Source of the DNA: Diaporthe sp. PMI_573
Lineage: Eukaryota; Ascomycota; Sordariomycetes; Diaporthales; Diaporthaceae
Assembly (NCBI GenBank): GCA_021399435.1
Contig: JAJTUP010000032.1
Span: 1-64,000, forward strand
Direction: 5' to 3'
Length of the DNA: 64,000 nt
Part shown: one piece after another, positions 33,634-46,080 of the stretch
Position numbering within the stretch: position 1 is the stretch's first letter
Layout of the letters: each line of letters starts with the position of its first letter
Notes under the pieces: model-generated
Told to the model about the DNA's origin: nothing
What the model saw: only the letters and a program-made list of their open reading frames with translations
Database searches by the model: none
Position numbers and translations under genes: made by a program

Positions 33634-35183
33634 GCAGACTCCTCCCCCATATAACACCCGGATGACACACCCGGATACGTGAGGCCCAGTCCGAACGCAG
33701 TGGTGTGAGTTGCGACACAGAGACAGTCCAGCTGGACGGTCCTTAAGGCAGATTCAGCCGCTGTTCTGCTAGTTATCCAAAAACTCGAAAAAAGTTTGCT
33801 TGGTATCGGGAAGCAGCAAGTCGACTTGCATACGGGGGTGTTGAGAGACTTTTTCTTTATTAATACACATCAGGAGCGTCTCTCTTCTGACAACCATGCG
33901 TGTCTCTTTGCTGTACTCTGTGTGCGCTTGCCCGCCACTGTCTGAAGCCGTACAACGTTCACACTTTCTGAACGGCCCCCCATAATAAACCCGACGGGAA
34001 AGCATAGCCGTAGCAATGGGATGCGAGGTAATACTGACTGCCCGGGCTTAGGCTTACCCTGCGTTCAGAGACTATCAATGCTAGCTATTCCAATCGCAAG
34101 AACGAACCGGCTGGCCACCCAGCGCCTCTGGCAGAGACCAGCAAGTTAATGCGGGTGCAGATAAGGGATCTGGTACCCAGGCGATGATGGATGACTCGTC
34201 ACCATCTTGGGACGGTATTTCACTGAAGACGCAATGAGGTTGTCAACAAGGAGGAAATGCTGGTGCAGCATCACCGAGAAATGGCCCGCCGAGAGGAGAC
34301 TTGGCTAAATCTTCTTGATTGTCCAGATATCTGCTTTGATAGCCAGCTTCGCCTGGCCTCGGCGTGCGCCGCCCGCCGCTGCTGGGTCTGCAGCTCTGAC
34401 GTGCCCCAGTAAAGTTAGGTACATGCAACGCTGGCCTGCCGCTCTGCCCACTGCGACCTGCCCGCCTGGATGGTATTAACAAAATTCCCTAAATTCCCAA
34501 CAGAGAAGGGCTTGCGCAATTTCCCACTCGCGCTTCTCTCTCAAGTACTTCGGCTGCCGTGACCGGATCAGAGCGTGGCGAGCAGCGGCGCCATCATGCC
34601 ATGTCCCTCAGATCCCATTTTCGGCACGACGGTGAGGTTGAAGCCGTACACCAAGGAAAACTCTGCACAATGCATTTGAGATTTTGAACAAGATGAAACC
34701 CGTGCTAGATGATTCTCGTCCATCCCCATCATAACGCCATGGCGATTCGGTGTCGATGGCTGTCACAACACCTGCCCACCCCCCTTCCCCGCCTTTCTCA
34801 CCAAGAAAGTCAAAACAGTGAACAGCAAGTAGTCTGTTCTTATCTTCCGTCCCGTTGTGGCCGGAAAAGGGACGTATGGTGTCCCGTTGAAGTAGAAACA
34901 TATGTCTTGAACACCATCTAGATCAACACGGTCTCCCGCTATGCAAGAAAATGGTACGATGTCATCAGTTGTATTCGAAGCGAAGAAATTGAAAACAAAA
35001 ACTCCTGGCTCCCGCATTGTCTGGATTATCGTCATGCAGGTGCTTTTGAAGACGTCAAGCTTCGGTCATGGCTTCGTCGCTCGTGAAATGGGATCAATCA
35101 GTTCATCGTGTAAGAACTTTGTTTCGTCCGAGTGCCGGATGATTGTTGGTGGGAGCGAGCGCGCTCCCAAAGAACAGCCAGTC
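33634..35183. other. Gene-free stretch between convergent genes
   Basis: 3' regions of bfr1 (plus strand) and the minus-strand gene at 35184. No supported frame, tRNA or repeat in 1.5 kb. Confidence 0.45.
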
Positions 35184-36072
35184 TCATCCGTAATACGGCG
35201 CGCCTCCGTAAAAGCCCGGCGGGGGTTGAGGTCGCCCGTACGATGCCGAATGCCGCGGGTCTCTTCCCGGCGGGCCGGGTGTTGTTCGCCGGTCGCCCCG
35301 TGGCGGTGCTGCCAGTGGGGGCGGCGTCCTCCTGCTGTATTCCATGCTTGGTCCCGACGCTACGGTCGGTGCGAATCCTCCCCCTGACCTCCGGCTGGCC
35401 TTTCGGCTCCCGCTGAGGGCTGAGAGCGGCGGGTCCCGGACGGCCTGATCGTCATCCGGGGGCAGTGTTAATTCGACTGTACGCGAATGTCAGTTCACTC
35501 ACAGCCCTCATCCGGCTCTTATTCAAACAGGGATTGATCGTACCGAGGCTGTAGAAGTATTCTAGTACCTCAGGGTACCGCTGCACTGAGGCTTGCCAGT
35601 CCTCGTCGATGCCACGCTTCAGTGCGGCCTGCGCCGCAGAAATCTCGTTGGGATGTGGCGGTGCGTGGTAGAAGTGGTACGCGTGGTTTGTGATCCGGTC
35701 CAGGTGAGCGGTGTGAGCTTGTTTTCGTCGATCGGTGAGCAAGCGGAAATACTCGAGGATGTAGTCTTGTGCATGTGTTCTGACCCACGTGCTGTTTGCG
35801 AGAGTTTGTGTCAGTCAAGCCCCATTACACCGAGCCGTCCGTCCTATCTGGACTTCGTTCTCATAAATATCCTAGATCCCGTCTTACCGGATGTCGTTGT
35901 AGATGGACTGCATCATGCGGGCCTCGGCCTGCCGGATGGCTGTTTCGAGGCCCTTTGCCTCACAGTCACATGCAGCTGTTGCTGGAGCATGACATATCGC
36001 GCAGTCTGGGTCCATTTTCACCACCGGCTGTAGTGGCCCAGCGGGAGGATAGTATTCCCTGACATGGTACAT
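35184..36072 (-). CDS. Conserved filamentous-fungal protein of unknown function (CxxC..CxC motif)
   Basis: Three exons (36072-35888, 35791-35544, 35476-35184) give 241 residues with all phases agreeing. The N-terminus MYHVREYYPPAGPLQPVVKM leads into DPDCAICHAPATAACDCEAK, a Cys/His cluster (CxxCH..CxC) that could bind zinc. A helical region follows: GLETAIRQAEARMMQSIYND, then VRTHAQDYILEYFRLLTDRR and RGIDEDWQASVQRYPEVLEY. The C-terminal about 90 residues are disordered, Pro/Arg-rich and end GFYGGAPYYG. I recognise the pattern as conserved in Pezizomycotina, but no function is known to me. An upstream start is possible; 36072 is the first ATG consistent with the frame. Confidence 0.75.
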
Positions 36073-38276
36073 GATTTAGTCGAAATACTCATACGATGGA
36101 GTGAGGTCAGAGTTGGACAAGGGCGACTGGAGCTGCAGTGGAGCGCGATAACACCAGGGAAGGACGACAATAGGACGAGGCTCTCATCGAGCACGGAGAC
36201 TGATATCGTATCATACAAGTACAGTGGAGTGAAGCTTGGGGATAACGTAACAACCAAATCCTACAACCATGTTCTCTCATTGTCGTATCCCAGCAAGAAG
36301 GGCGGACAGGAAAACTCGGCAGGGTGAAAGAGTGAAGAGACCAGGGCAGATGGGACAGAAGAGTCTGGGGGTGTGGGGAAGGGGTCGAGAAAGAGGTCTG
36401 GATGGGACGAGCGTGCTCGACACACAACGGACCGGGCCATACAAGAAACCACTGACCTTCCACAAGGAGGGAATAATTGCACGGCGGTAGGTAGGGCACG
36501 CAGAGGAGCAGCCGAATCAACTTGTAGTCAATGCAGGCTTGCTGCAAGTCGTGCAGCGGCAACAGATGACAGACACGGAGACACAGGAGGACGACAACGT
36601 GCAGCTACCAGTGTGTTGGGCCGGCTGTGTGGAGAAGAGGTCGGTGCATGTGTGCACGACGCGTCCGGTACGATGGTGGAGGGCCACTGGAGAGCCGTCG
36701 TTACGTGCAATGGTTGGTGAGTGGTCGAGTTGAAGATTATGGGGAGAACGGGGCAGTCCCTCTTTGGCTGGTTCAAGCAGCAGTAGTGTAGACGGAGCAC
36801 CAACTGCAGGAGATGAGAACTGGCCGCTTTTCCCGGAAGCAACCTCAACAGAGTAGCAGCAGCAACAACAACAATTCGGGAGCAGATATCAATTCGGGAG
36901 CAGATATCAGAACAAGTGGCCGTAGAAAAGACGTGAGGTGATGTGAGGCGAGGGGCGGGTTATGGCAGGGGCGGGCGAGCAGGTTGGGTCTCGTGAGGAG
37001 AGTCGCAGACGTTTGGGCTTGGGTTTCTCTTGGGGGGGGGAGTTCGGCTCGGGAGGTCCAGGCTCGCCCACATTAGTCTGAGAACGGTATGTCGTGGCTC
37101 GAATGCGGGCTACAGAATTTTGCGACCCTCATGCAGCATCCAGGTCGTGACTTGCATACGTCCAATGAGACAAAATCCCCGTTGAGTCTTTAGGCTTTCG
37201 GGCGGGCCCCAATGTCACCTTTTCCTCACACCGGGAGCCCAAGTCGCATCTCCCTATCCGTCCGCCTCCCACGGGGCGATCAGAAGGGCAGAAAGGCCAT
37301 TGGCACTGCGCCCAGTCGGACAGCAAGCCTGACGATGCTGAGGCGAAAGAGGTGGGAGATTCGGGTGGAAGAGGAGGCGAGAGTCGCTGACTGATCATGT
37401 TTGTGAGGAATCATAATTCATTAATCGCTCCGAGACCCGGGGCTGGGGAGACTTTGGGGGAGACTCCTGGGGTTCATCTGGTTCATCTGAACCCCTGGCT
37501 AGACACACCAGCCAGAGACCCTTCAAAGCCCGGCACCGTCCGTTGAGAACAGTCGGTCGTTCGAAAGTCAATCATTAGGGCCCTTTGTGCGGCTCGTCCT
37601 AGCCAGCCTGATTCCCCCGCCGGCAGCCATCATCAAACACACCGCCAGAAGGCAGGCTCACGGTCGTACAGGCTGCGGCCGCATGACGGGCTACTGCCCT
37701 TCTCCCTCGCTGCTGTGCATGCTGCATAGCTCATGTCCCCACTGGGGTGCTTGCGTGCGGAACAAGCGGGTCGCTTCAGAGCGAGAGAGTGTGTGCTTGT
37801 GCTGTAAGAGCCGCATTAAAGGAATGGCTGGGCTGTTGGGCGGGCCTGCTGTTGGCTGCGGATGCAAGTCCCAAAGTGGGAAGCGCCGCAGGTCAGAAGT
37901 CTCCCTGGGCAGATCCGCACCGGCACGTCCGCACGAGAGACGGCCGGCAAGTAATTGGGAGACCTTGGCGATCATCTCTGCTGTTGGCTATCCATGACTG
38001 AATAACAGCACGGTTGAATGGAATCGTCGTTGCAGTGATGGGTTCCGATCGTGTATGTGCAGGACTGGTCAACATTTGGCTGGAGAAGTGAGGAGGGAGG
38101 GGATTGGAGGCGGCTCACCCCAGGTGTGTCTCTAGTGCTTCCTTATCTTATCGCGCTCTCCAGAAATTAAATTCTTTTTGGATGACCTCACCCTCCAAGC
38201 AACAACTCAACTTTGACCTTATTACTGATACAACTGTTCAATTGATCTTTCATACCGGCAATGACCTGAGTTCGAG
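36073..38276. other. Gene-free stretch with an 18-bp tandem duplication
   Basis: Upstream regions of the minus-strand gene at 36072 and of mtg2 at 38277. No supported frame. Apart from the duplication at 36873-36908, nothing distinctive. Confidence 0.45.
36873..36908. repeat. 18-bp perfect tandem duplication
   Basis: aattcgggagcagatatc occurs twice head to tail, after a short CAGCAA/CAACAA run. Confidence 0.9.
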
Positions 38277-39980
38277 ATGGCTCCGCGGTGCTCAGGCGGG
38301 TCACCGCATTTTCTGCCCTTCCTTTACCCTGCATTGTTCCTCAGTCGAGCCTCTGGGGCATCACGCCTGGCCGCTGCAGCAGTCCAAGTCCGCTACCACA
38401 TTGCGGAGCCCGCATCTGGCGAGCCAACCACCAGGCTTGACCCCCGGGCCGACGACTACTATGTCACGAACTTTGCAGACAAGGCAAAGCTCAACATCTA
38501 CGCTGGCCCCGGCGGCGGCGGTTGTATCAGCTTTGCCCGCGAGGCATACCTGCCTGATGGTCCGCCCAACGGCGGCGACGGGGGCCACGGCGGCAACGTC
38601 TACATCCAGGCAGTCCACGGCGAAACCTCTCTGCATAAGCTAGCCCGGAGGCGGTTCATCAGAGCCACGAGAGGAACGAACGGGCAGGGGAGCAACAAAG
38701 CAGGCAAGCGCGGCGAGGATGTCATCATCACCGTACCTGTGGGCACGGTTGTACGCGAGCTCAGCCGCGAAGACCCCGAGGCCGAAGAACAGTACCGCCA
38801 ACGATTATACAAAAGAAGCAAATCTCTCCCCAAGCCGGAAGATGACGGCACTGAGGGCCGAAGGGACGGACCACCTGAAGAGCCGGAGTACGATAATCCA
38901 GAGCTGGACAAGTGGATGCTGTACCCTGGTATATCGTCTTCCGAGAAGAAGAAAATATTCGTTCCCGAACTCCCCAGCAGGGACAAACTCTTTGCCCAGC
39001 CTCCAGCACCGATCAAACTGGACCTGTCAAAGCCCATGGCACGGCCCATCCTCCTCGCAGCCGGCGCACTCGGCGGGCTGGGAAATCCCCACTTTGCATC
39101 TCGCGAAAGGCCCCGGCCATTATTCGCCACAAAGGGCGACAAGGCCATTTCGATGCAGATAGAACTGGAACTGAAGCTCCTCGCGGATGTCGGACTGGTT
39201 GGCCTCCCCAACGCCGGGAAATCCACACTCGTGCGGGCCTTGACCAACAGCCGGGCGAGAGTAGGTTCCTGGGCGTTCACCACGTTGCAGCCAAACATCG
39301 GCACCGTGGTGCTGGACAACAACCGTGGCAGGCCAGTGGTCAAGAGCTACCACCACCAGGATGTGCAAGATAGCTGGGATGGCGACACCGAGGTGGTGCA
39401 GAGGACGAGGTTCACCATCGCGGATATCCCGGGTCTGATTGAAGGCGCGCACCTGGACAAAGGCCTAGGTATTGCATTCTTGCGACATGTGGAGAGGGCT
39501 GGCGTCCTGGCATTTGTGGTCGACCTGAGCGCAGGGGATGCAGTCAAGGCGCTGAAGGCACTGTGGAACGAGGTCGGGCTGTACGCCCAGATGCGTGAGG
39601 AAGAGGAGCAAGACAGGGAACGGGAGGCGAGGATCGAGAAAGGTCTCGACCCTGAGGCTGAAGAGGAGCAATCGTCAATGTGGGGCCAGGACTGGCCTAT
39701 CCACTCGGAGTATCCTAATGCCCCAACGAAGCAGACTGGGCTGAACATTGCAGCTAAGCCTTGGTTCGTGATCGCGACCAAGGGCGACCTGCCGAATACC
39801 CAGGAGATCTTCAAGAGTCTGCGGGAGTATCTGACGAGGGTTTCCGGCGGCGACGAGCCCCATCCAAGTGGTGTTGATGGCGCTTGGGTCAAGGACTGTG
39901 CGGTGATCCCAGTTAGTGCACTCAAGGGGCAGGGCGTGGACAGGGTCATCCACTGGACTGTTGGGCTGCTGGATGGGTGA
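38277..39980 (+). CDS. mtg2: Mitochondrial Obg-family GTPase Mtg2
   Basis: Single exon, 567 residues. The first about 40 residues are rich in Arg, Ser and Ala (MAPRCSGGSPHFLPFLYPAL onward), fitting a mitochondrial presequence. The Obg fold follows with Gly-rich turns (YAGPGGGGCISFAREAYLPD, GGDGGHGGNVYIQA). The GTPase domain shows G1 GLPNAGKST, G3 DIPGLIEGA and a G4 variant ATKGDLPN. An insertion of about 80 residues rich in charged residues splits the Obg fold, as in fungal Mtg2. The family helps assemble the large mitochondrial ribosomal subunit. Its 3' end lies 391 bp before trm4 on the same strand. Confidence 0.92.
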   Translation: MAPRCSGGSPHFLPFLYPALFLSRASGASRLAAAAVQVRYHIAEPASGEPTTRLDPRADDYYVTNFADKAKLNIYAGPGGGGCISFAREAYLPDGPPNGGDGGHGGNVYIQAVHGETSLHKLARRRFIRATRGTNGQGSNKAGKRGEDVIITVPVGTVVRELSREDPEAEEQYRQRLYKRSKSLPKPEDDGTEGRRDGPPEEPEYDNPELDKWMLYPGISSSEKKKIFVPELPSRDKLFAQPPAPIKLDLSKPMARPILLAAGALGGLGNPHFASRERPRPLFATKGDKAISMQIELELKLLADVGLVGLPNAGKSTLVRALTNSRARVGSWAFTTLQPNIGTVVLDNNRGRPVVKSYHHQDVQDSWDGDTEVVQRTRFTIADIPGLIEGAHLDKGLGIAFLRHVERAGVLAFVVDLSAGDAVKALKALWNEVGLYAQMREEEEQDREREARIEKGLDPEAEEEQSSMWGQDWPIHSEYPNAPTKQTGLNIAAKPWFVIATKGDLPNTQEIFKSLREYLTRVSGGDEPHPSGVDGAWVKDCAVIPVSALKGQGVDRVIHWTVGLLDG

Positions 39981-40371
39981 GAAATACACGGCTTTAAAGA
40001 TGCACAAATGTGCTATACAATGTGGGAGGCTGCGCCAACACTGTGTACAGTGCACTGGTCTTCCGAACTTCGACATGTGGATTTATTTAACCAGGATGGT
40101 ATGCAGTAGAACAAATATGAGCATTGTCACTTGTAAATATCACCGTCAAGTCTAGTACGAGTCCAGTACGTGGAAGGTAACTTCCCATCGGAGCTCGTGG
40201 TGTGTAATCTAAAGGGAGCGTGCCGCTATCAACGCCCCACCCCCACACTCGCGCAAGCTCCAGTGCCAGGCCATTCATTGCATTTTCAAAATTTCTCGTC
40301 GCAAACTTCTCGCCTCGACTCGACCGTCACAGTTTCTCACACAGCCAATTCCAGAAGCCAATCCTGACGAA

Positions 40372-43234
40372 ATGGCAAGAGGCAAGGTAAATTGAAGCCT
40401 CAATACCGTCTGTATAAATAGACCAAGGCTTGCTAACTCTTGCAGGGTCGCGGAGGCAGAGGCGGTGGCAGAGGTGGTGGCCGTGGTGGTGGCGGCAAGC
40501 GTGAGAACCGCGATAATAACCGTTACCGCGCCGAGATCACGAAAGCACACGAGAAGATGGAGCACTACTACAATGAGCTCATCGGACTTTCGGATGAAGA
40601 CAAGGCGACTTTCTGGGATGCGCTCCGTCGGGAGCTGCCCAACAGCTTCAGATTCTGCGGCTCCAAAGGGTAAAGTTCCACTGCGTCGCCACTGTTGACA
40701 GCCATGAGACTGACGGCCCATCCTGCAGGCACGCAGTCACCGTCAAGCGACTCCTCGAGAATCGATACATCCCCGAGATCGTCAAGATGACCAACTACGA
40801 TGGCATGCCCGTTGAGGCTCCCCAACCTGTGCCTTGGTACCCCGACAACCTCGCCTGGTGGATGACGACCCCCAAGAATGTCATTCGCCGCTACCCACCC
40901 TTCGCAAAATTCCAAAAGTTCCTCGTGTCGGAGACTAGTGTCGGCAACATCAGTCGCCAGGAGGTGGTCAGCATGATCCCCCCTCTGCTCTTGGACGTCA
41001 AGCCTGGCCATGTCGTCCTGGACTTGTGCGCGGCGCCTGGCAGCAAGGCCGCCCAGCTCCTGGAGATGCTCCACCAGGGAGAAGAAGGTCGCATCCTCAA
41101 GGCTCTGCAGATACACGCGAATGAGGATGGTCGCGAGGTCCCTGCGTACCCCGGCTTGGACACAGTCGACATGGAAGTGGACCCCAAGGATGACGGCCGT
41201 GCCACTGGCCTCTTGGTCGCCAACGATATGGACTACAAGCGAAGCCACCTTCTCATCCACCAGCTGAAGCGACTCTCTTCCCCCAACATGATCGTTACCA
41301 ACCACGACGCGACACTATTCCCCTCGCTGCAACTTCCATCGGAGAACTCTGGACAGGTCCAGTATCTCAAGTTCGATCGTATCCTGGCTGATGTGCCCTG
41401 CTCTGGAGATGGCACGCTCCGGAAGAATGTCAACCTCTGGAAGGACTGGATCCCTGGAAACGCCCTGGGCCTGCATCTGACTCAGGTGAGGATTCTTGTC
41501 CGTGCCCTACAGATGCTCAAGCCCGGAGGCAGAGTAGTCTACTCGACATGCAGCATGAACCCTGTTGAGAATGAGTCTGTTGTTGCGGCGGCTATTGAGC
41601 GCTGTGGTCATGAAAACATCGAGATTCTGGACTGCAGCAACGAGCTCTCTGGCCTTAAGCGCGTGCCCGGAATGACAAAGTGGAAGGTGATGGACAAAGC
41701 CGGCCGCATATGGAACGAGTGGCAGGAGGTTGAGGAGTGGGTCGAGAAAGAGAGCAAGGATGGCCTCATTCCTGGCAAGCTGGTGCCGACCATGTTCCCA
41801 CGGAAGCAGGACGAGGACACCCCCACCATCCCGCTGGAGAAGTGCATCAGAGTATATGCGCACCAGCAGGATACTGGAGGATTCTTCATTACCGCACTGC
41901 ACAAGAAGAAGGAGTTCAAAGCCAAGCCCGAAAATTGGAAGCCCCTCGCAAGCAAGGCGTCTGAGCCTGCTGTGGCCGAAGAGAGCAAGCCACAACCAGA
42001 AAACGGTGCGGCGACGGCAGTGGCTCTCGTCAAGGCTGAGGAAGAGGGATCGATTGAGACCAAGGCCGAGTCGCCTGCGAAGCCTGCAGACACAAAAATG
42101 GAGGACTACGTGGACATCACGACGGAGGGACAGGCAGCCGCCAGCGCTGGGGCAAGCAGCCCACTGAAACGATCTCGTCAAGAGGATGGCGACGCGCAGC
42201 CCGAGGCTAAGCGTCAACAGACAGACGTTGCACAAGCACAGTCGGAGGTACCACCTACGGGCTACTACGACGGCGAGAAAGAGCAAGAACCTCCCGTGGA
42301 GCACAAAGATACAGCCGAGCAGCAGAAGCAGGAGAATGGTGATGCCACCGCACAGAAGCAGCAAACCAATTCTGACGGCTACGGTGACAAGGCTGCCAAG
42401 AAAGACGGCAAGCAGCCATATGAAGAGCCGTTCAAGTACCTTTCGCCAGAGAACCCCGTCATCAAGAGCGTGACGGATTTCTACAAGATCTCACCCCGCT
42501 TCCCGACGGACCGTTACATGGTGCGCAACGCAATGGGCGAGCCTGCCAAGACTGTCTACTACACCAGCGCCCTCGTCCGTGACGTCCTGACCGCCAACGA
42601 GGGCCGCTCGGTAAAGTTCGTCCACGGCGGTGTCAAGATGTTCATGAAGCAGGACGCCCCCTCGGCCGAGGTGTGCAGGTGGCGCATCCAGAGCGAGGGC
42701 ATCCCCATCCTGCAGGGCTATGTCGGCCAGGAGCGCGTGGTGGTCCTGCGCAACAAGGAGACCTTCCGCAGGCTCCTTATCGAGATGTTTCCGCGCATCA
42801 GCGAGGGGGAGTGGCAGAAGCTGAACGAGATCGGCGAGCGGGTGCGCGACGTCGGCATGGGCTGTCTCGTGCTCCGGATCGAGCCGGACGGCTCCGACGA
42901 GGACTTCAGCGAGAGGATGGTGCTGCCCCTCTGGAAGAGCTTCCACTCCCTCAACCTCATGCTGCCCAAGGAGGACCGCAGCGCCATGCTGCTGAGGATA
43001 TATAATGACACCACACCGCTGGTCAACAGCATCCTGAAGAGGGATCAGAAAGCAGCTGAGCAGAAAGCCGAGGGTGAGAGAGGTGCCGAGGCGGAGCCCG
43101 AGGCCGCTGTTGAGGTGGTTGCTGAGGGTGACGCAGTTGCTGACACCGAAGTAACCGGCGACAATGATGACGGCGCTCCTGCGGATCCTATGGAGGAGGA
43201 CACGCCAGCAGCTGCACCGGCGTCGGCGGCCTAG
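40372..43234 (+). CDS. ncl1: tRNA (cytosine-5) methyltransferase Ncl1/Trm4 (NSUN2 family)
   Basis: Three exons (40372-40386, 40446-40669, 40729-43234) give 914 residues; the first exon codes only MARGK. An RGG-rich N-terminus (GRGGRGGGRGGGRGGGG) precedes the Rossmann methyltransferase domain. The SAM site is VVLDLCAAPGSKAAQLLEML. The two active-site Cys are in ADVPCSGDGTLRKN and VVYSTCSMNPVENES. The PUA-like C-terminal part begins near PFKYLSPENPVIKSVTDFYK. Between them lies an acidic, Gln/Ala/Glu-rich linker of about 150 residues, and the tail is also acidic, so the protein is longer than yeast Trm4 (684). It makes m5C at tRNA positions 34, 40, 48 and 49 in yeast. Nuclear location is likely. 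It marks the left edge of the secondary-metabolite region. Confidence 0.93.
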
Positions 43235-43972
43235 TTAGTCCCCCTAACCCCCTGTTTCTTCGGCTGGTTATCCCCTAGCACCACGTCGTATACCTGAGGG
43301 ACTGGACATTCATTTGGAGAGTTGGCGTTTTTGGTTCAAGAGGACGTAGAAAAGTTTGAGAGACAGAATCGAGGCCAAATTCTGCCCTGCACAAGGCAAG
43401 CTGGTTCGTGTGAAACTCGAACCAAGGACCCGCTGGATGTCGCACCTGACTTCCAGTGCGACGGAGCTTGCACTAATGACTTACTGACTGACTGCTGTGA
43501 CCCATGTGCTGCAACATGTGAGGTAAGTCCATGTTGCCGAGATAGTCCTAATTCTCAGACCCTACTATACAGGTCGCAGAAGAACATTGTGGTAGCTCGC
43601 AGTTATCAAATGAACGGCGTGTTCCTCGGTGGTGCATGGACGGCTTAGACGTGATCTCTTTACGAAGCTTCGCAAGGCAAAGAGAGCCAGGTCGTCCACG
43701 AGAGGTGCTGAGGTCACAGTGGCGAAATTTTGACGGGTCTTCAACAACGATACTTGGAAGCCTGCTCACCATTGACAAGGGGTGGCCCACTTGGCCCGGA
43801 AAACACAGTGGCACAAAAGGCAGGATAGACTGGGCAACTTGAGGTACCATGATAAATTTAATAAGGTAGTGGCCCCTTTTATGAGGCTTGCACCCGGGTT
43901 CTATATACTTCAACACATTCTAAGCCTGACACTAGGTAGGAGAAAACAAAAAAAGGATGCCCATAATATCAT
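43235..43972. other. Convergent 3' region at the cluster boundary
   Basis: 738 bp between the stop codons of ncl1 and the SDR gene. Includes a small inverted repeat (GGTTCG..CGAACC at about 43403-43423) but no tRNA fold. Confidence 0.4.
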
Positions 43973-45083
43973 CTAGTAGGCGCCCAGGAATGCCCCGTGG
44001 GAACCGTAAATGCTACCGGTCCCGTACGAGAGCTGGTCATCAGCCAGCGTCACATACACGGGCGCGATCTCGGCCGGCTGCTGCACCCTGCCGATAGGCT
44101 CCAGCACGGGGACCTGCGCGTCGAGGTCCTCGATGGTGATGCCGCCGTACACGAGGAGCGGGGTGTACGTGTAACCGGGAGCGACCCCGTTGATGCGGAT
44201 CCCTTGCTTGATGAGCTCGCCCCCGACGCCGTTGATCATGCTCCGCAGCGCCGCCTTGGATGCGGCGTAGGCGACCGAGCCCTGGACCGGGATGAGGCCC
44301 GCGACCGAGTCGGTGACGACGATGGAGGCGCCCGGGGGCAGGAGCGGGGCCGCGGCCTGGATGATGTGGAAGTTTGCGTAGAGGTTGACCTTCATGATGT
44401 CGTCCCATATTTCTGGGGACATCTCAGCCACGGTATCCATTGGACCGATGGTGCTGTTATCGTGTCATTCCCATTAGTACCAGCCGCCAGGAGGATAAGG
44501 CAGGACGCTGTGGCCGCGCGGAATCAAACTTACCCAGCGTTGCTGACAATTAGGTCCAGGGATCCCAACTTCTTGTGGGCCGTATGGACGAGTTCCTGGC
44601 AGAATTTGGGGCTCCGCAGGTCCCCAGGGATTCGGATGAGCTCGTGCTCGACGCAAGAGTCCTTATTCAAAAAGTCGGCCAGGGCTCGAGCGTCGGGCTC
44701 CTCCTCGGGAAGGTAGTTGATGGCCACTTTGGCTCCCTCCCTGGCAATTGCGACTATAAAATTCGGAAGTCAGATATCAAGTCGTGGAGACAGAGGCACG
44801 GATACGATAGAAATAATGATTGTTGGACGAGCGAAAAGGGAATATTTTCAAGCTGCTTACTGACGACTGCCCGCCCTATTCCTGAATCGCCGCCTGTGAC
44901 GAGGGCATGCCTTCCCTTGAGGCGCCCGCTGCCGACGTAGCTCTTCTCACCACAGTCAGGCGGGTGCTTGAAGCTGGTCTGGAGAACCTGCTTCGGGTAG
45001 GTGTTGGGTGGAAACTCAAAGACGAAGTCTTCATAACGAGTGAGAGGGTTGATGAGCTTGTGCTTTTGCTGGGTGGACTCCAT
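43973..45083 (-). CDS. NAD(P)-dependent short-chain dehydrogenase/reductase
   Basis: Three exons (45083-44861, 44753-44534, 44453-43973) give 307 residues with matching phases. An N-terminal extension of about 45 residues (MESTQQKHKLINPLTRYEDF onward) is typical of the glucose/ribitol-dehydrogenase-like (YhxC/YghA) group. The cofactor loop is ALVTGGDSGIGRAVV, then LDLIVSNAG, the catalytic Ser in VVTDSVAGL and the Tyr-Lys pair in AYAASKAAL. Classical tetrameric cytosolic oxidoreductase by family. It lies upstream of the P450 gene on the same strand and between ncl1 and the PKS, so it is a candidate tailoring enzyme. Substrate unknown; cluster membership is inferred from position only. Confidence 0.85.
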
Positions 45084-46080
45084 TGTAGGTATGTTTTTCA
45101 AGTTGTGCAGTTTCGATACTGTCAATTTATGTAGGACTGAATTATCGAGAAGTTTATGAAGAATTGATTTAACATTGGTTTTCGCTCGTAGGACCAACAC
45201 GGCCCTTTTTGTACTTTTGCATCCAGATGTCAATGGAGAGCATGAAGTCACGCTGGTTGATGCACACTCATGAGCTACGCCTCGGTCATAAGGCGATCCT
45301 ATCACACATCCTCAGTGCCGTCCACAATCCAATGGGAAGCTCGAGCTATGTCCAGGTGGGATGTTGAAGGAGCTTCACGTCAGCCTTGCGGCCGATGAAA
45401 GGTGACGAGGCGTCGGCAGTTGTTTGGTAGCCGCACGTATGCGCAGGCGTGAGCAACGCCTCAATGACAAGAGAGAGTTTTTTCCTCCTTCCGGTAAACT
45501 ACCAAGCCTCTCTGGCAGTCCAATCACAATCCTGGCTCGTAAGATCCCGGGAGGGAGGCTGCAGGGGTTTTTTGTCACCTGGGCAGCGATGGATTTTCTT
45601 GGTGAATCTCCACGTGCTGTTTGCTGACCATCATTGCTCGAACTTTCGCTGGAATAGGATGAAATCTCACACCAATCACGTAAACAAGGAACGGCTTCCA
45701 CAAAACCTTTGGAAGGATCTTGGAAGACCAACCCAACTTTGAAATCATATGTTGGTGTCTGACAAACTTCAGTAATCAAGGTTGACGCCCCGTGACTGCT
45801 GCGGCAGCTCGCGTTTTCGGCAACGTGTAGAATGGCGATGGGACCATGGAAAACGTACAAACTCATCGGGGCATTGAGATGGATTTGTCATTTTGTATCA
45901 AAGTATTTGTTTAAAAGATCTAGCAGCTGGTCCGCCTCCACATTCCTTTCGTGGCGTGTTACTCATGGATAATATTGTCAATGGGTGAGCCTGAACTTCC
46001 CATGAATAATGCAACCTTTGCGACGGCCCCCTAAACCTCAGGTACTATTGATGTATTCTCAAGTACTAAGCTTACAATGT
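45084..46080. other. Spacer: SDR promoter and P450 3' flank
   Basis: No supported gene in 1.0 kb; holds the SDR upstream region. Confidence 0.45.

Noticed and set aside
43403..43423. GGTTCG..CGAACC hairpin as a tRNA T-arm
   Set aside because: No acceptor, D or anticodon arm can be built around it on either strand.
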